Assembly: GCF_900636825.1 (NCBI RefSeq)
Contig: NZ_LR134318.1
Coordinates: forward strand, 3,815,501-3,879,500
Direction of reading: 5' to 3'
DNA: 64,000 nucleotides
DNA from: Pseudomonas fluorescens
Lineage (GTDB): Bacteria; Pseudomonadota; Gammaproteobacteria; Pseudomonadales; Pseudomonadaceae
The notes beneath the pieces are model-generated. The model ran no database searches. It had not been told where the DNA came from and worked only from the letters and a program-made list of their open reading frames with translations. This document shows positions 7,331 through 15,958 of this stretch, one piece after another (the first letter of the stretch is position 1; each line of letters begins with the position of its first letter). Both the position numbers and the translations under genes were made by a program.

Positions 7331-8080
7331 TTACGCCTGCTGAGCGACTTTCTTCTGCTTCGCTCGCCGTGACAGCATGTTCAGCACTTCAATACCTGCC
7401 GAGAACGCCATCGCTGCATACACGTAGCCTTTCGGTACGTGGGCGCCGAAACCTTCGGCGATCAGGGTCATGCCGATCATGATCAGGAAGCCCAGGGCCA
7501 GCATCACCACGGTCGGGTTATCGTTGATGAACTTGGCCAGCGGTTCAGCTGCAAACAACATCACCAGCACCGACGCCACGACGGCGATAATCATGATCGG
7601 CAAGTGCTCGGTCATGCCAACAGCGGTGATGATGCTGTCGATCGAGAAGACCATGTCGAGCATCAGAATCTGACCAATCGCCGCGGCAAAGCCCAGGGTC
7701 ACGGTCGATGTCGCCGTTTTTGGATCTTCCGGTGCCGGATCCATGCTGTGATGGATTTCGGTCGTCGCCTTCCAGACCAGGAACAGACCACCGGCGATCA
7801 GGATCATGTCCTTCCACGAGAACGCGTGACCAAGAATCTCGATGACCGGCTCGGTCAGTTGCACGATGAAAGCGATGGTGCTCAACAACGCCAGACGCAG
7901 GATCAACGCCATGCCGATACCGATACGACGGGCCTTCTGCTGATACTGCTTGGGCAGTTTGTTGGTCAGGATCGAAATAAAGATGAGGTTATCGATGCCG
8001 AGCACGATTTCCATGACCACCAGTGTGGCCAAGGCAATCCATGCGGTGGGGCTGACGGCGAGTTGTAACAGATATTCCAT
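7331..8080 (-). CDS. TerC family integral membrane protein
   Basis: A 249-residue polytopic inner-membrane protein with about seven hydrophobic helices. The acidic intramembrane motifs of the TerC family are present: MEIVLGIDNLIFISI (about residues 23-37) and MVFSIDSIITAVG (about 143-155). Members are implicated in metal (Mn2+) export or tellurite resistance; this plain form without CBS domains is not assigned a substrate. It stands just upstream of a terminator and downstream of a small lipoprotein gene on the same strand. Confidence 0.88.
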   Translation of the reverse strand: MEYLLQLAVSPTAWIALATLVVMEIVLGIDNLIFISILTNKLPKQYQQKARRIGIGMALILRLALLSTIAFIVQLTEPVIEILGHAFSWKDMILIAGGLFLVWKATTEIHHSMDPAPEDPKTATSTVTLGFAAAIGQILMLDMVFSIDSIITAVGMTEHLPIMIIAVVASVLVMLFAAEPLAKFINDNPTVVMLALGFLIMIGMTLIAEGFGAHVPKGYVYAAMAFSAGIEVLNMLSRRAKQKKVAQQA

Positions 8081-8109
8081 GGCTCAATCCTGACTCTGTG
8101 TAAGACGAC

Positions 8110-8352
8110 TTAGATGGTTTTGGAGGAAGACTCGGAATGTTCCGCATCTTTTTCCGGGGTTTCTTTTTTCTGAATCAGTCCGCCAGTGGCATCGCTCAAC
8201 GCTTGCTCCGCGGCCTTATGGGTATTGTCAATTGCTTGCTTGGCGCTTTCAGCCGCTTTGCCCATCAACTGCTGGGCGCTTTTTTCGGCCTGATCACAAC
8301 CGGCCATAAGCAGTAAAGACGTAAACATCAACGCGGGAATGGTGAATTTCAT
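8110..8352 (-). CDS. Small lipoprotein, hypothetical
   Basis: An 80-residue protein with signal peptide MKFTIPALMFTSLLLMAGC; lipobox MAGC (Cys19) predicts lipidation. The mature part is alanine/lysine-rich and helical (SAQQLMGKAAESAKQAIDN), ending in an acidic tail. ATG at 8352 is preceded by GGAAGT. It lies 29 bp upstream of the TerC-family gene on the same strand and may share its transcript. Function not known. Confidence 0.75.
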   Translation of the reverse strand: MKFTIPALMFTSLLLMAGCDQAEKSAQQLMGKAAESAKQAIDNTHKAAEQALSDATGGLIQKKETPEKDAEHSESSSKTI

Positions 8353-8491
8353 GAGACTTCCTTCGAATGAACAGACAGGGTCACGGACCGACCGTCGATG
8401 GACGGGCATTCTAGGGATGCAAACACTTCAGGAAAATTCGTATTTTTAGCGGCTATACTTCGGCTTACACGAACTATCACACACATCAAAC

Positions 8492-8564
8492 GTAGGAGCT
8501 GCCGAAGGCTGCGATCTTTTGATTTGCGCTTTTGCAAAGATCGCAGCCTTCGGCAGCTCCTGCA
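8492..8564. repeat. REP-type palindromic repeat (family A) before nhaR
   Basis: Left arm GTAGGAGCTGCCGAAGG and its inverted partner with CCTTCGGCAGCTCCT enclose a GCTGCGATCTTTTGAT core. It ends 13 bp before the nhaR ATG. Confidence 0.9.
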
Positions 8565-8577
8565 CGGGGCGCGGCGG

Positions 8578-9477
8578 ATGCTTAATTATCGACAACTGCA
8601 TTATTTCTGGGTGGTGGCCAAGACCGGCAGCATCGTGCGCGCGTGCGAGCAATTGAACCTGACGCCACAGACCATCAGCGGGCAAATTTCCTTGCTCGAA
8701 CAAACCTACGGCATTGAGCTGTTTCGCCGAGTGGGGCGGCAGCTTGAATTGACCGAAGCCGGGCGTCAGACCCTGCCCTACGCCGAGCAAATGTTTCAGC
8801 TGGGCGGCGAACTGGAGTTGATGCTGCGCGCCCAACCCAACGAGCAGCAGATCCTGTTCCGGGTTGGCGTGGCGGACGTGGTGCCCAAGTCCATCGTGTA
8901 TCGCCTGATCGCACCGACCATGGAATTGAACGAGCCGCTGCGCATCACCTGCCGCGAAGACAAACTCGAGCGCCTGCTGGCCGATCTGGCTATCCAGCGT
9001 CTGGATCTGGTGATCTCCGACAGCCCGATGCCCTCCCACCTCGACATCAAGGGTTACAGTCAGAAGCTCGGCGAATGCGGTATCAGTTTCTTCGCCACCG
9101 CCGAACTGGCGCAAAAGTATGGGCAGAATTTTCCGCGCAGCCTGCACGGCGCGCCGCTGCTGATTCCCGGCGCGGAAACCGTGGTGCGCAGCCGCTTGCA
9201 GCGCTGGTTTGCCGAGCAGCAGATCCAGCCGCAGATTGTCGGCGAGTTCGATGACAGCGCCTTGATGCAGGCATTCGGCCAATCCGGCAGCGGGATTTTT
9301 ATTGGCCCGAGCGTGATCGCCGATGAAGTAAAGCGCCAGTACGGCGTGCAATTGATCGGCCAGACTGACGCCGTGACCGAGTCGTTCTATGCCATTTCGG
9401 TGGAGCGCAAAGTCAAGCACCCCGGCATCGTTGCGATTACCGAAGGTGCCCGACGTGAGCTGTTTACCGCGTTATGA
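8578..9477 (+). CDS. nhaR: LysR-type transcriptional activator NhaR
   Basis: A LysR-family regulator, in enterobacteria the Na+-responsive activator of nhaA. The 299-residue product has the N-terminal winged helix-turn-helix (MLNYRQLHYFWVVAKTGSIVRACEQLNLTPQTISGQI) and a LysR substrate-binding domain of NhaR type (FRVGVADVVPKSI, GSGIFIGPSVI). No antiporter gene is adjacent. An earlier in-frame start would read through the REP palindrome, so ATG 8578 is preferred; its Shine-Dalgarno is weak. Its stop overlaps by 6 bp the stop of the convergent MFS gene. Confidence 0.85.
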   Translation: MLNYRQLHYFWVVAKTGSIVRACEQLNLTPQTISGQISLLEQTYGIELFRRVGRQLELTEAGRQTLPYAEQMFQLGGELELMLRAQPNEQQILFRVGVADVVPKSIVYRLIAPTMELNEPLRITCREDKLERLLADLAIQRLDLVISDSPMPSHLDIKGYSQKLGECGISFFATAELAQKYGQNFPRSLHGAPLLIPGAETVVRSRLQRWFAEQQIQPQIVGEFDDSALMQAFGQSGSGIFIGPSVIADEVKRQYGVQLIGQTDAVTESFYAISVERKVKHPGIVAITEGARRELFTAL

Positions 9478-10635
9478 GGCCCCGGCGCAGGTTTCGCGCG
9501 GCTTGAGCGTCATCAGCACCATGGCGAGAAACACCGACAGCAAAATGAACCCGGCGGCGGCGAAACCGAGAAAGCCCAGCCCTGCGCTGTCGATGACCCG
9601 ACCGCCGACGATCGCGCCGAGGCCGATCCCCAGATTGGCCCCGGCGATATTCAGCGAGGCCGCAAAGGCCGGCGCTTCCGGCGCGGCTTTCATCAGGCGC
9701 ACATGACTGACCAGAAACAACGCGGCCTGGGTCACGCCCCAGATGCCCATCGCCACCGTCAGGCCCAGCGGCGAATGAATGTTCGGCACCAGCGACACCA
9801 TGCCGGCGATCATGAACGCGCAGAACAATACCGATGCCCCGAGCGGATGCCGGTCCACCGCACGGCCGCCCAGGGAATTGCCGATCAGACCGACCGCACC
9901 GAAGCCCATCAGGCACCAACCGACAACAGTGCCGTTGAAACCGGCGAGACGCTCAAGAATGTCGGCCAGATACGTGTAAGCGGTAAACATGCCGCTAAAC
10001 ACCAGAATTGATAGCAGGATGTGGCCAATCATCAACGGACTGCGCAGGATCTTGAACTGCGAGGCGAAACTGACCTGGTGCTGATGCAGACTGGTTTTCG
10101 GCAGGTAAACAAACAGCAGCAAGGCTTTGGCGAAAGCGATCACCGCCAGAATGGCAAAGGCGCTGCGCCAGCCGAAAGCATCGGAAATCAGCGTGCCGAC
10201 CGGAATGCCGAACACCGTGGCGCAGACGATGCCGAAGCCGATCTTGGCGATGGCGCGACCGGCGAAGTCCGGGCCGACGATGTCCACGGCCGTCTCACTG
10301 GCCAGGGCCCAGAACACCGGCAGGCCGAGCGCCGGGATCAACCGGGCAATGGCCATCACCCAGATATTCGGCGCCAGCGCGGCGACAGTGTTGGCCAAGC
10401 CAAACATGATCAGGATGCTGATAAACAATTTGCGCCGCTCGAAGCGGGCGAAATATGCGGTCAAGAAAGGCCCGAACATTGCCACGGTAAAAGCGAATAG
10501 AGTGACCAGCAATCCGGCCTGCGGAATGGTCACTTCAAGGTCTCGGGCAATCGCCGGCAGGAGGCCGACAATGACGAATTCCGTGGTCAGCACCGTAAAA
10601 CCGGCGGCGGACAACAGAAGAATGGGCAACAGCAT
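9472..10635 (-). CDS. MFS transporter, drug/sugar efflux (DHA1) type
   Basis: A 387-residue inner-membrane permease with twelve predicted helices, of the arabinose efflux/chloramphenicol-resistance class. The N-terminal TEFVIVGLLPAIARDL motif and the loop YFARFERRKLF between helices 2 and 3 are typical of H+-coupled exporters; the substrate cannot be told. ATG 10635 (MLLPILLL) follows TGGAG by seven bases. The 3' end overlaps the convergent nhaR gene, the bases TTA serving as a Leu codon there and as TAA here. Confidence 0.85.
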   Translation of the reverse strand: MLLPILLLSAAGFTVLTTEFVIVGLLPAIARDLEVTIPQAGLLVTLFAFTVAMFGPFLTAYFARFERRKLFISILIMFGLANTVAALAPNIWVMAIARLIPALGLPVFWALASETAVDIVGPDFAGRAIAKIGFGIVCATVFGIPVGTLISDAFGWRSAFAILAVIAFAKALLLFVYLPKTSLHQHQVSFASQFKILRSPLMIGHILLSILVFSGMFTAYTYLADILERLAGFNGTVVGWCLMGFGAVGLIGNSLGGRAVDRHPLGASVLFCAFMIAGMVSLVPNIHSPLGLTVAMGIWGVTQAALFLVSHVRLMKAAPEAPAFAASLNIAGANLGIGLGAIVGGRVIDSAGLGFLGFAAAGFILLSVFLAMVLMTLKPRETCAGAS

Positions 10636-10941
10636 GCGCAACTCCAGCAAAACGACGACACCAGCGTTGACCCGGAGGCCCGCTGGCATGACTTGAAAAT
10701 AAGGATGCGCAAGCTTAACAGAGTGTGCGCGCACTGACTTGCCCAAACCTGCCCGTCCGGCCAATGAATCGGGTGGCAGATCGTCACATGCCTGAAGGAT
10801 GACGCCTACGCTGTGATAAAGTCCGCGCCCTGAAAATCGTACAGCTGTTCAACGCTTCTTTTTGCGGCGTTGATGTCACTTCGACAGGCGTTTCGTGACT
10901 GCCCACGACGCTTCGCAACCTATAAAAATAGAGATGCCGTT
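10636..10941. other. Divergent intergenic region between the MFS gene and sstT
   Basis: About 306 bp without a credible gene; it must hold the promoters of both flanking genes. I see no clear operator, hairpin or riboswitch. Confidence 0.4.
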
Positions 10942-12174
10942 ATGACCGCTTCATCCCCCTCTTTATTGCAACGCCTGAAAAACCTGAGTCTGGTCAGCCA
11001 GATCGTCATCGGTCTGATTGCCGGGATCGCCCTGGCCCTGATTGCACCGGAGCTGGCGAAGTCCACCGCATTTATCGGCAAGGTGTTTGTCTCTGCATTG
11101 AAAGCCGTCGCGCCGATTCTGGTATTCGTGCTGGTAATGGCTTCGATTGCCAACCATAAGCACGGCCAGGAAACCCACATTCGGCCGATACTGTTCCTTT
11201 ATCTGCTGGGCACTTTCAGTGCTGCAGTGGTGGCGGTGGTTGCCAGCATGACGTTCCCGTCGCATCTGGTGCTGTCCACGGAAAACGTCGCGGTCACGGC
11301 GCCGGGCGGCATAGGTGAAGTTCTGCAAAGCCTGCTGTTGAGCGTGGTAGATAACCCGGTCAACGCGCTGATCAATGCCAATTTCATCGGCATACTGGCC
11401 TGGGCAATCGGCATGGGCGTGGCGATTCGGCATGCCGGCGACACCACGCGCGAGGTGCTGGGTGATCTTTCCAACGGTGTGACCTTGATCGTGCGTGTGG
11501 TGATTCGCTTTGCCCCGCTGGGTATTTTCGGTCTGGTGGCTTCGACGCTGGCCACTTCCGGTTTCAGCGCACTGCTCGGCTATGCGCACCTGCTGGCGGT
11601 GCTACTCGGTTGCATGCTGTTCGTGGCGCTGGTGATGAACCCGCTGATCGTGTTCTGGAAGCTGCGCCGCAACCCGTACCCACTGACGCTCATGTGCCTG
11701 CGCGAGAGCGGCATCACGGCGTTTTTCACCCGCAGCTCGGCAGCGAATATTCCGGTCAATCTGGAATTGAGCAAGCGTCTGGGCCTGCATGAGGACACGT
11801 ATTCGGTATCGATCCCGCTCGGCGCAACGATCAACATGGCCGGTGCGGCGATCACGATTACCGTACTGGCCCTGGCGGCCGTGCATACGCTGGGGATTAT
11901 CGTGGACATTCCGACGGCGATTCTGCTCAGTGTGGTTGCTGCGATCTGCGCCTGTGGCGCTTCGGGCGTGGCCGGTGGCTCGCTGCTGCTGATTCCGCTG
12001 GCGTGCAGCCTGTTTGGTATCCCGAGCGAAATCGCCATGCAGGTGGTGGCTGTCGGGTTCATCATCGGTGTGCTGCAGGATTCGGCGGAGACCGCGTTGA
12101 ATTCTTCGACAGACGTGCTGTTTACCGCGGCGGCTTGCCTGGGTGAGGAAGAGAAAGCCCAACGCACCGCATGA
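10942..12174 (+). CDS. sstT: Serine/threonine:Na+ symporter SstT
   Basis: An inner-membrane dicarboxylate/amino acid:cation symporter family protein that takes up serine and threonine with Na+. The 410-residue product is close to the E. coli length. Family features are the helical hairpin stretch ITAFFTRSSAANIPVN (about 270-285), the NMAGAAI motif in PLGATINMAGAAITI, and the second hairpin GASGVAGGSLLLIPLA. ATG 10942 (MTASSPS) was chosen over an upstream in-frame ATG because it matches the family start. Monocistronic. Confidence 0.93.
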   Translation: MTASSPSLLQRLKNLSLVSQIVIGLIAGIALALIAPELAKSTAFIGKVFVSALKAVAPILVFVLVMASIANHKHGQETHIRPILFLYLLGTFSAAVVAVVASMTFPSHLVLSTENVAVTAPGGIGEVLQSLLLSVVDNPVNALINANFIGILAWAIGMGVAIRHAGDTTREVLGDLSNGVTLIVRVVIRFAPLGIFGLVASTLATSGFSALLGYAHLLAVLLGCMLFVALVMNPLIVFWKLRRNPYPLTLMCLRESGITAFFTRSSAANIPVNLELSKRLGLHEDTYSVSIPLGATINMAGAAITITVLALAAVHTLGIIVDIPTAILLSVVAAICACGASGVAGGSLLLIPLACSLFGIPSEIAMQVVAVGFIIGVLQDSAETALNSSTDVLFTAAACLGEEEKAQRTA

Positions 12175-12181
12175 AGATCAA

Positions 12182-12255
12182 CAGATCGCTGCCTTCAGCT
12201 CCTGCATTTGAAATGCGCCCCCTGTAGGAGCTGCCGCAGGCTGCGATCTTTTGCC
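12182..12255. repeat. REP-type repeat pair (family A), outward arrangement
   Basis: A decayed arm AGATCGCTGCCTTCAGCTCCT is followed by a left arm TGTAGGAGCTGCCGCAGG with GCTGCGATCTTTTG, the reverse order of the usual hairpin. Confidence 0.75.
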
Positions 12256-12266
12256 TTTACCTCATT

Positions 12267-12303
12267 AAAAAGCCCGCCAAGGCGCAAACCTTGGCGGGCT
12301 TTT
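12267..12303. terminator. Bidirectional terminator between sstT and the DUF1993 gene
   Basis: GCCCGCCAAGG-CGCAAA-CCTTGGCGGGC stem with an A run before it and a T run after it. Confidence 0.88.
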
Positions 12304-12317
12304 GTGTATCTGGGTGT

Positions 12318-12827
12318 TTAGAACGCGCCCATGTAATCGCGTTTGCCGACTTCAACACCGTTATGACGCAGCAGCGCATAGGTAGTGGTGACGTGGAAGA
12401 AGAACTGCGGCAGACCATAGGTCAGCAGATACGACTGACCGCTGAAGCGCTTCTCTTTCGGCGTACCCGGACGGGTGACGATTTCGATCCGTTCCTTGCC
12501 ATCGATCTGCTCGGGCTTGATCTCGCCAATGAAGGCCAGCACTTTGGCGATCAGGGCTTGCAGCTCGGCAAAGGTGGTTTCGCTGTCCTCATACTTCGGC
12601 ACTTCTACTTCCGCCAGACGCGCAGAAACGCCTTTGGCGAAGTCTACGGCGATCTGAACCTGGCGGGTCAGCGGGAACATGTCGGGGAACAGACGCGCTT
12701 GCAGGAATGCGTTCGGGTCGATGTTTTTCTCGGTGGCGTGGACTTCAGCCTTTTTCAGCACATCGCTCAAAGCGTTGAGCATTTGTTGAAAAACCGGGAC
12801 AGATGCGGCGTACAGGGAAATGGTCAT
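12318..12827 (-). CDS. DUF1993 family protein
   Basis: A 169-residue cytosolic protein matching the DUF1993 family by eye: N-terminal MTISLYAASVPVFQQMLNALSD, central LARLFPDMFPLTRQVQ-like stretch (ARLFPDMFPLTRQVQIAVDF) and the C-terminal LPQFFFHVTTTYALLRHNGVEVGKRDYMG signature. The family has a DinB/YfiT-like four-helix fold; its biochemical role is not established. Single gene, converging with sstT over a terminator. Confidence 0.85.
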   Translation of the reverse strand: MTISLYAASVPVFQQMLNALSDVLKKAEVHATEKNIDPNAFLQARLFPDMFPLTRQVQIAVDFAKGVSARLAEVEVPKYEDSETTFAELQALIAKVLAFIGEIKPEQIDGKERIEIVTRPGTPKEKRFSGQSYLLTYGLPQFFFHVTTTYALLRHNGVEVGKRDYMGAF

Positions 12828-12952
12828 GGCAGTCTCGTGTGATGGCTGGGTGGAACAAGGAGGCGATTATAGCCATGCTTGATGACCACACGGCTTGCCT
12901 TTTGTTTGGCAAGGATTAGGCTAGGCGCCTCGACTGCAGAGGGAAACGCGCG

Positions 12953-13597
12953 ATGACCACCGAACCAGAATCCACCTTCGAAGAGCCACGCCTCAACGCC
13001 ACGGAAATCCGCATCCTCGGATCGTTGATCGAAAAGCAGGCCACCAGCCCGGAAACCTATCCGCTGACCCTCAACGCGCTGGTCACAGCGTGCAATCAGA
13101 AAACCAGCCGCGAGCCGGTGATGAATCTGACCCAAGGCCAGGTCGGCCAGAGTCTGCGCGCCCTCGAGGGCCGCGGCTTCGCCAAGCTGGTGATGGGCAG
13201 TCGCGCCGATCGCTGGGAGCACAAGGTCGACAAGGCGCTGGAGCTGGTGCCGGCGCAGGTGATTCTGAGCGGCCTGATGTTTCTGCGCGGCCCGCAAACT
13301 GTCAGCGAACTGCTGACCCGCAGCGGTCGCATGCATGATTTCGAAGATGTCGAACAGGTGTTGCATCAACTTGAGCGTCTGATTGCGCGCGGCTTGGCAG
13401 TGCTGATTCCACGTCAGGCGGGACAGCGCGAGGATCGCTACACCCATGCGCTGGGTGACCCAGCGGATATCGAGGCGATTATCGCCGCGCGACAAAGTAC
13501 CGGTGAGCGGTCGGGCGGCGGCGTGTCCGTAGAACGCATCGAAGAACTAGAGGCGCGGATCGCTGCGCTGGAAGAACGCCTGGCCCGCCTCGAATAA
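12953..13597 (+). CDS. YceH family protein (DUF480)
   Basis: A 214-residue protein of the YceH/DUF480 family: tandem winged-helix domains, the first with LNATEIRILGSLIEKQATSPETYPLTLNAL, the second following the FAKLVMGSRADRWEH segment, and a C-terminal coiled coil (VERIEELEARIAALEERLARLE, about residues 192-214). The fold suggests DNA or protein binding; the function is uncertain. The ATG follows GGGAAACGCGCG. Single gene. Confidence 0.9.
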   Translation: MTTEPESTFEEPRLNATEIRILGSLIEKQATSPETYPLTLNALVTACNQKTSREPVMNLTQGQVGQSLRALEGRGFAKLVMGSRADRWEHKVDKALELVPAQVILSGLMFLRGPQTVSELLTRSGRMHDFEDVEQVLHQLERLIARGLAVLIPRQAGQREDRYTHALGDPADIEAIIAARQSTGERSGGGVSVERIEELEARIAALEERLARLE

Positions 13598-13612
13598 CAA
13601 CTCCGTGTTTCC

Positions 13613-13706
13613 TGTGGGAGCAGCTAGCCCTGCTAGCGATGGCGTCAGGTCAGCCGGCTAACCCGCAACTGACACACCGAAATCGCCAGCAGGGCTGGAT
13701 CCCACA
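13613..13706. repeat. Palindromic repeat, TGTGGGAGCAGCTAGCCCTGC type
   Basis: Left arm TGTGGGAGCAGCTAGCCCTG with inverted right arm CAGGGCTGGATCCCACA, separated by about 55 bp; a REPIN-like layout in a different sequence family from the TGTAGGAGCTGC repeats. Confidence 0.7.
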
Positions 13707-13797
13707 TTGAGTTTTGCGGGCTTGCACGATTCCGCCCGCCCGGCAAACCCTTCGGGACTGGCAAGCCAGCGATCAGGCCAGGCAATTCAACTCGGAA

Positions 13798-14616
13798 TCA
13801 ACTCCGGGCAAACGCTACAGCCGCCGCAAATTGTTCCTCGTTCGGCCGCACGCCGGTGTACAGCACAAACTGCTCCAGCGCTTGAATCGCAATGACTTCG
13901 AGACCGGTGATGACCTTTTTACCCTCGGCCCGGCCGCGCACGATCAGCGGCGTTTCCGACGGGATCGCCACCACATCGAATACAGTATCCGCCGCTTGAA
14001 TGACTTCAGGCTCGAACGCTAGTTGCCCGGCCTCGGGTCCGCCATCCATCCCCACCGGCGTGACATTGATCAGCATCTGCGGGCGCTCATCGCCTAGTTC
14101 GGCTTGCCAGCGATACCCCAACGTCTGCGCCAGCGCACGACCGGCGCGCTCATTGCGCGCCACGATCAAGCCGTTTTTATAGCCACCGTCACGCAAGGCA
14201 CTGGCCACAGCTTTAGCCATGCCGCCGCTGCCGCGCAGGGCGAAGGTCGATTCTTTCGGCACTTCATGGGCCTTTAGCAACTGCTCGATGGCGATGTAAT
14301 CGGTGTTGTAAGCCTTTAAGTGTCCGTTGGTGTTGACGATGGTATTGATCGACTGGATCGCCGCCGCGGATGCATCCAGTTCATCGACCAGCGCAATGCA
14401 AGCCTCTTTGAACGGCATCGACACGCCGCAGCCACGAATGCCGAGTGCGCGGATTCCACCGACGGCACCGGTCAGATCCTTACTGCTGAATGCCTTGTAG
14501 TAAAAATTCAGGCCCAGTTGCTCATACAAATGATTGTGAAAACGCAGACCGAAGTTCCCCGGCCGCCCGGAAAGGGACATGCACAGCTGGGTGTCTTTGT
14601 TCGGGTTCATCTGCAT
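13798..14616 (-). CDS. Shikimate dehydrogenase-like protein, SdhL (HI0607) type
   Basis: A 272-residue paralogue of AroE resembling the Haemophilus HI0607 subgroup: N-terminal KDTQLCMSLSGRPGNFG, then VSMPFKE with the catalytic Lys (about residue 70), YNTDY with the catalytic Asp, and the dinucleotide loop LRGSGGMAKAVA (about 130-140). This subgroup is known for weak shikimate oxidation and is not the main AroE; the true substrate is unsettled. ATG 14616 follows AAGGAG by about eight bases. No aromatic or quinate genes are adjacent. Confidence 0.82.
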   Translation of the reverse strand: MQMNPNKDTQLCMSLSGRPGNFGLRFHNHLYEQLGLNFYYKAFSSKDLTGAVGGIRALGIRGCGVSMPFKEACIALVDELDASAAAIQSINTIVNTNGHLKAYNTDYIAIEQLLKAHEVPKESTFALRGSGGMAKAVASALRDGGYKNGLIVARNERAGRALAQTLGYRWQAELGDERPQMLINVTPVGMDGGPEAGQLAFEPEVIQAADTVFDVVAIPSETPLIVRGRAEGKKVITGLEVIAIQALEQFVLYTGVRPNEEQFAAAVAFARS

Positions 14617-14870
14617 GAAATTTCTCCTTCAAACGCACTTTCGGATGGACGGGATTAGCCAGCCCATCGAGTTCTGAACGATCATAAAGCCGGGGCCAAG
14701 CGTATCGCGCGGCCTCGCATGGACGGGTAAATAAACCGGTACAGACCTTACACAAAATTTACCCAGAAGCTGTGCTGAATTTTGCAATTTCGCTGTCTTA
14801 GAAGTATCCCCGCGACAACTGTGGGCCTGGTGCAGGCCCTGCCGCCGGGTCGAAGAACCGAGGAACTATC

Positions 14871-15248
14871 ATGATTCGTAAACTCCCCATTCTGGCCCTG
14901 TTGATCGGCGCACTCGCTGTCACAGGTCAGGCAGAAGCCGGTGGTGGCCATGGCTGGCAGGGCCCTGCGGTGTTTGGCGCGATCGTCGGCTCGGCCATCA
15001 TCGGCTCGGCGTTGATTAACCAGGATCGGCCGGTGTATGTGCAGCAACAACCGGTTTATGTTCAGCCCCAACCGGTTTACGTGCAGCAACCGCCGCCACC
15101 GGCCTACTACCAGCCAGCGCCGGTGTATGTGCAACAGCCAGTGTATGTGCAGCAACCGGTGTACGTTCAGCCGGCCCCCGTCTATTACGGTCCGCCGCGC
15201 GGCTACTACGGCCGCCCGCACGGCTACTACGGCGGTCCCCGCTGGTGA
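14871..15248 (+). CDS. Secreted PVYVQ-repeat protein, hypothetical
   Basis: A 125-residue exported protein: signal peptide MIRKLPILALLIGALAVTGQAEA, a Gly/Ala hydrophobic stretch (VFGAIVGSAIIGSALI, about 34-49) resembling a glycine-zipper membrane segment, then at least seven imperfect PVYVQQ/PVYVQP units and a Tyr/Gly-rich tail (GYYGRPHGYYGG). The composition suggests an envelope or surface protein. Similar genes occur in pseudomonads without assigned function. A terminator follows directly. Confidence 0.75.
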   Translation: MIRKLPILALLIGALAVTGQAEAGGGHGWQGPAVFGAIVGSAIIGSALINQDRPVYVQQQPVYVQPQPVYVQQPPPPAYYQPAPVYVQQPVYVQQPVYVQPAPVYYGPPRGYYGRPHGYYGGPRW

Positions 15249-15258
15249 CCGACATACG

Positions 15259-15286
15259 AAGCCCCGCTTTTGAAGCGGGGCTTTTT
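15259..15286 (+). terminator. Rho-independent terminator
   Basis: AGCCCCGCTT-TTG-AAGCGGGGCT followed by TTTTT. Confidence 0.88.
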
Positions 15287-15477
15287 ATGACCGCTGGTCG
15301 GCAAGCGTCTGAAAAAATCGTATCAAGGTCGCTATGGGGACAGTTTCAGCAACTAAAGTCGGCATGATGGAATTGACTGTTACAGGCGCTACGCACGGCG
15401 GTCATATATTTGTCATGACGGAACCGCACTCTGAATCCGTCCGTAAACAACAGCGTGATAACAACAAGGACGACCGC

Positions 15478-15672
15478 ATGCCCACACAAAATCCGCACCG
15501 CATCGTCGGCTTGTGCACCTCAAGCAAAGTGTATGGCGCACTGACCGAGCTCAAGCATCTGGAAGGCCATCGCTGCGCGAAATTTCTTTCGCTGCTGGCG
15601 GAAAACCTGGTGCACAAGGGCCTACTCAATGAGCGAGAAGTGCTGCACATGCTCGATCAAGTGGTGGATTGA
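15478..15672 (+). CDS. Small hypothetical protein
   Basis: A 64-residue soluble protein (MPTQNPHRIVGLC...), mostly helical, with KHLEGHRCAKFLSLLAENLVHKGLLNEREVLHMLDQ. No family recognised. ATG 15478 was chosen because AAGGACG lies seven bases upstream; in-frame upstream ATGs (for example 15415) would add an N-terminus with no family support. The coding pattern and ribosome-binding site favour a real gene. Confidence 0.6.
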   Translation: MPTQNPHRIVGLCTSSKVYGALTELKHLEGHRCAKFLSLLAENLVHKGLLNEREVLHMLDQVVD

Positions 15673-15775
15673 GCCAAGACCTCACTGGCATCAATGACCA
15701 CTATCGAAACGGTTGATTGTCGTCCCGGCCGATAAATCCCTAAGGTAACTCCACAGATTGATGGAGGTACTTCTC

Positions 15776-15958
15776 ATGGCTCAGGTTCAAATCATGTCGG
15801 TCATTGGCAGCGCGGTTCCCGCCTCGCTCAGAGCGTCGGGGTTGCTTGCCTGCTGGTATCTGGTGCGAGATGGCGAACCGATCAGCGGCCCGCTCACTTC
15901 ATTGCCCGCCGCGCAGGCCTTGTCGGAACAAATGCTCGGCGCGGCGTTTCACGCCTAA
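15776..15958 (+). CDS. Small hypothetical protein
   Basis: A 60-residue protein (MAQVQIMSVIGSAVPASLRASG...). ATG 15776 has a good GGAGG site eight bases upstream. No domain recognised; the middle ACWYLVRDGEPISGPLTSLPAAQAL resembles short signalling-type beta folds but no call is made. Its stop codon overlaps by 4 bp the stop of the convergent AI-2E family gene. Confidence 0.6.
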   Translation: MAQVQIMSVIGSAVPASLRASGLLACWYLVRDGEPISGPLTSLPAAQALSEQMLGAAFHA

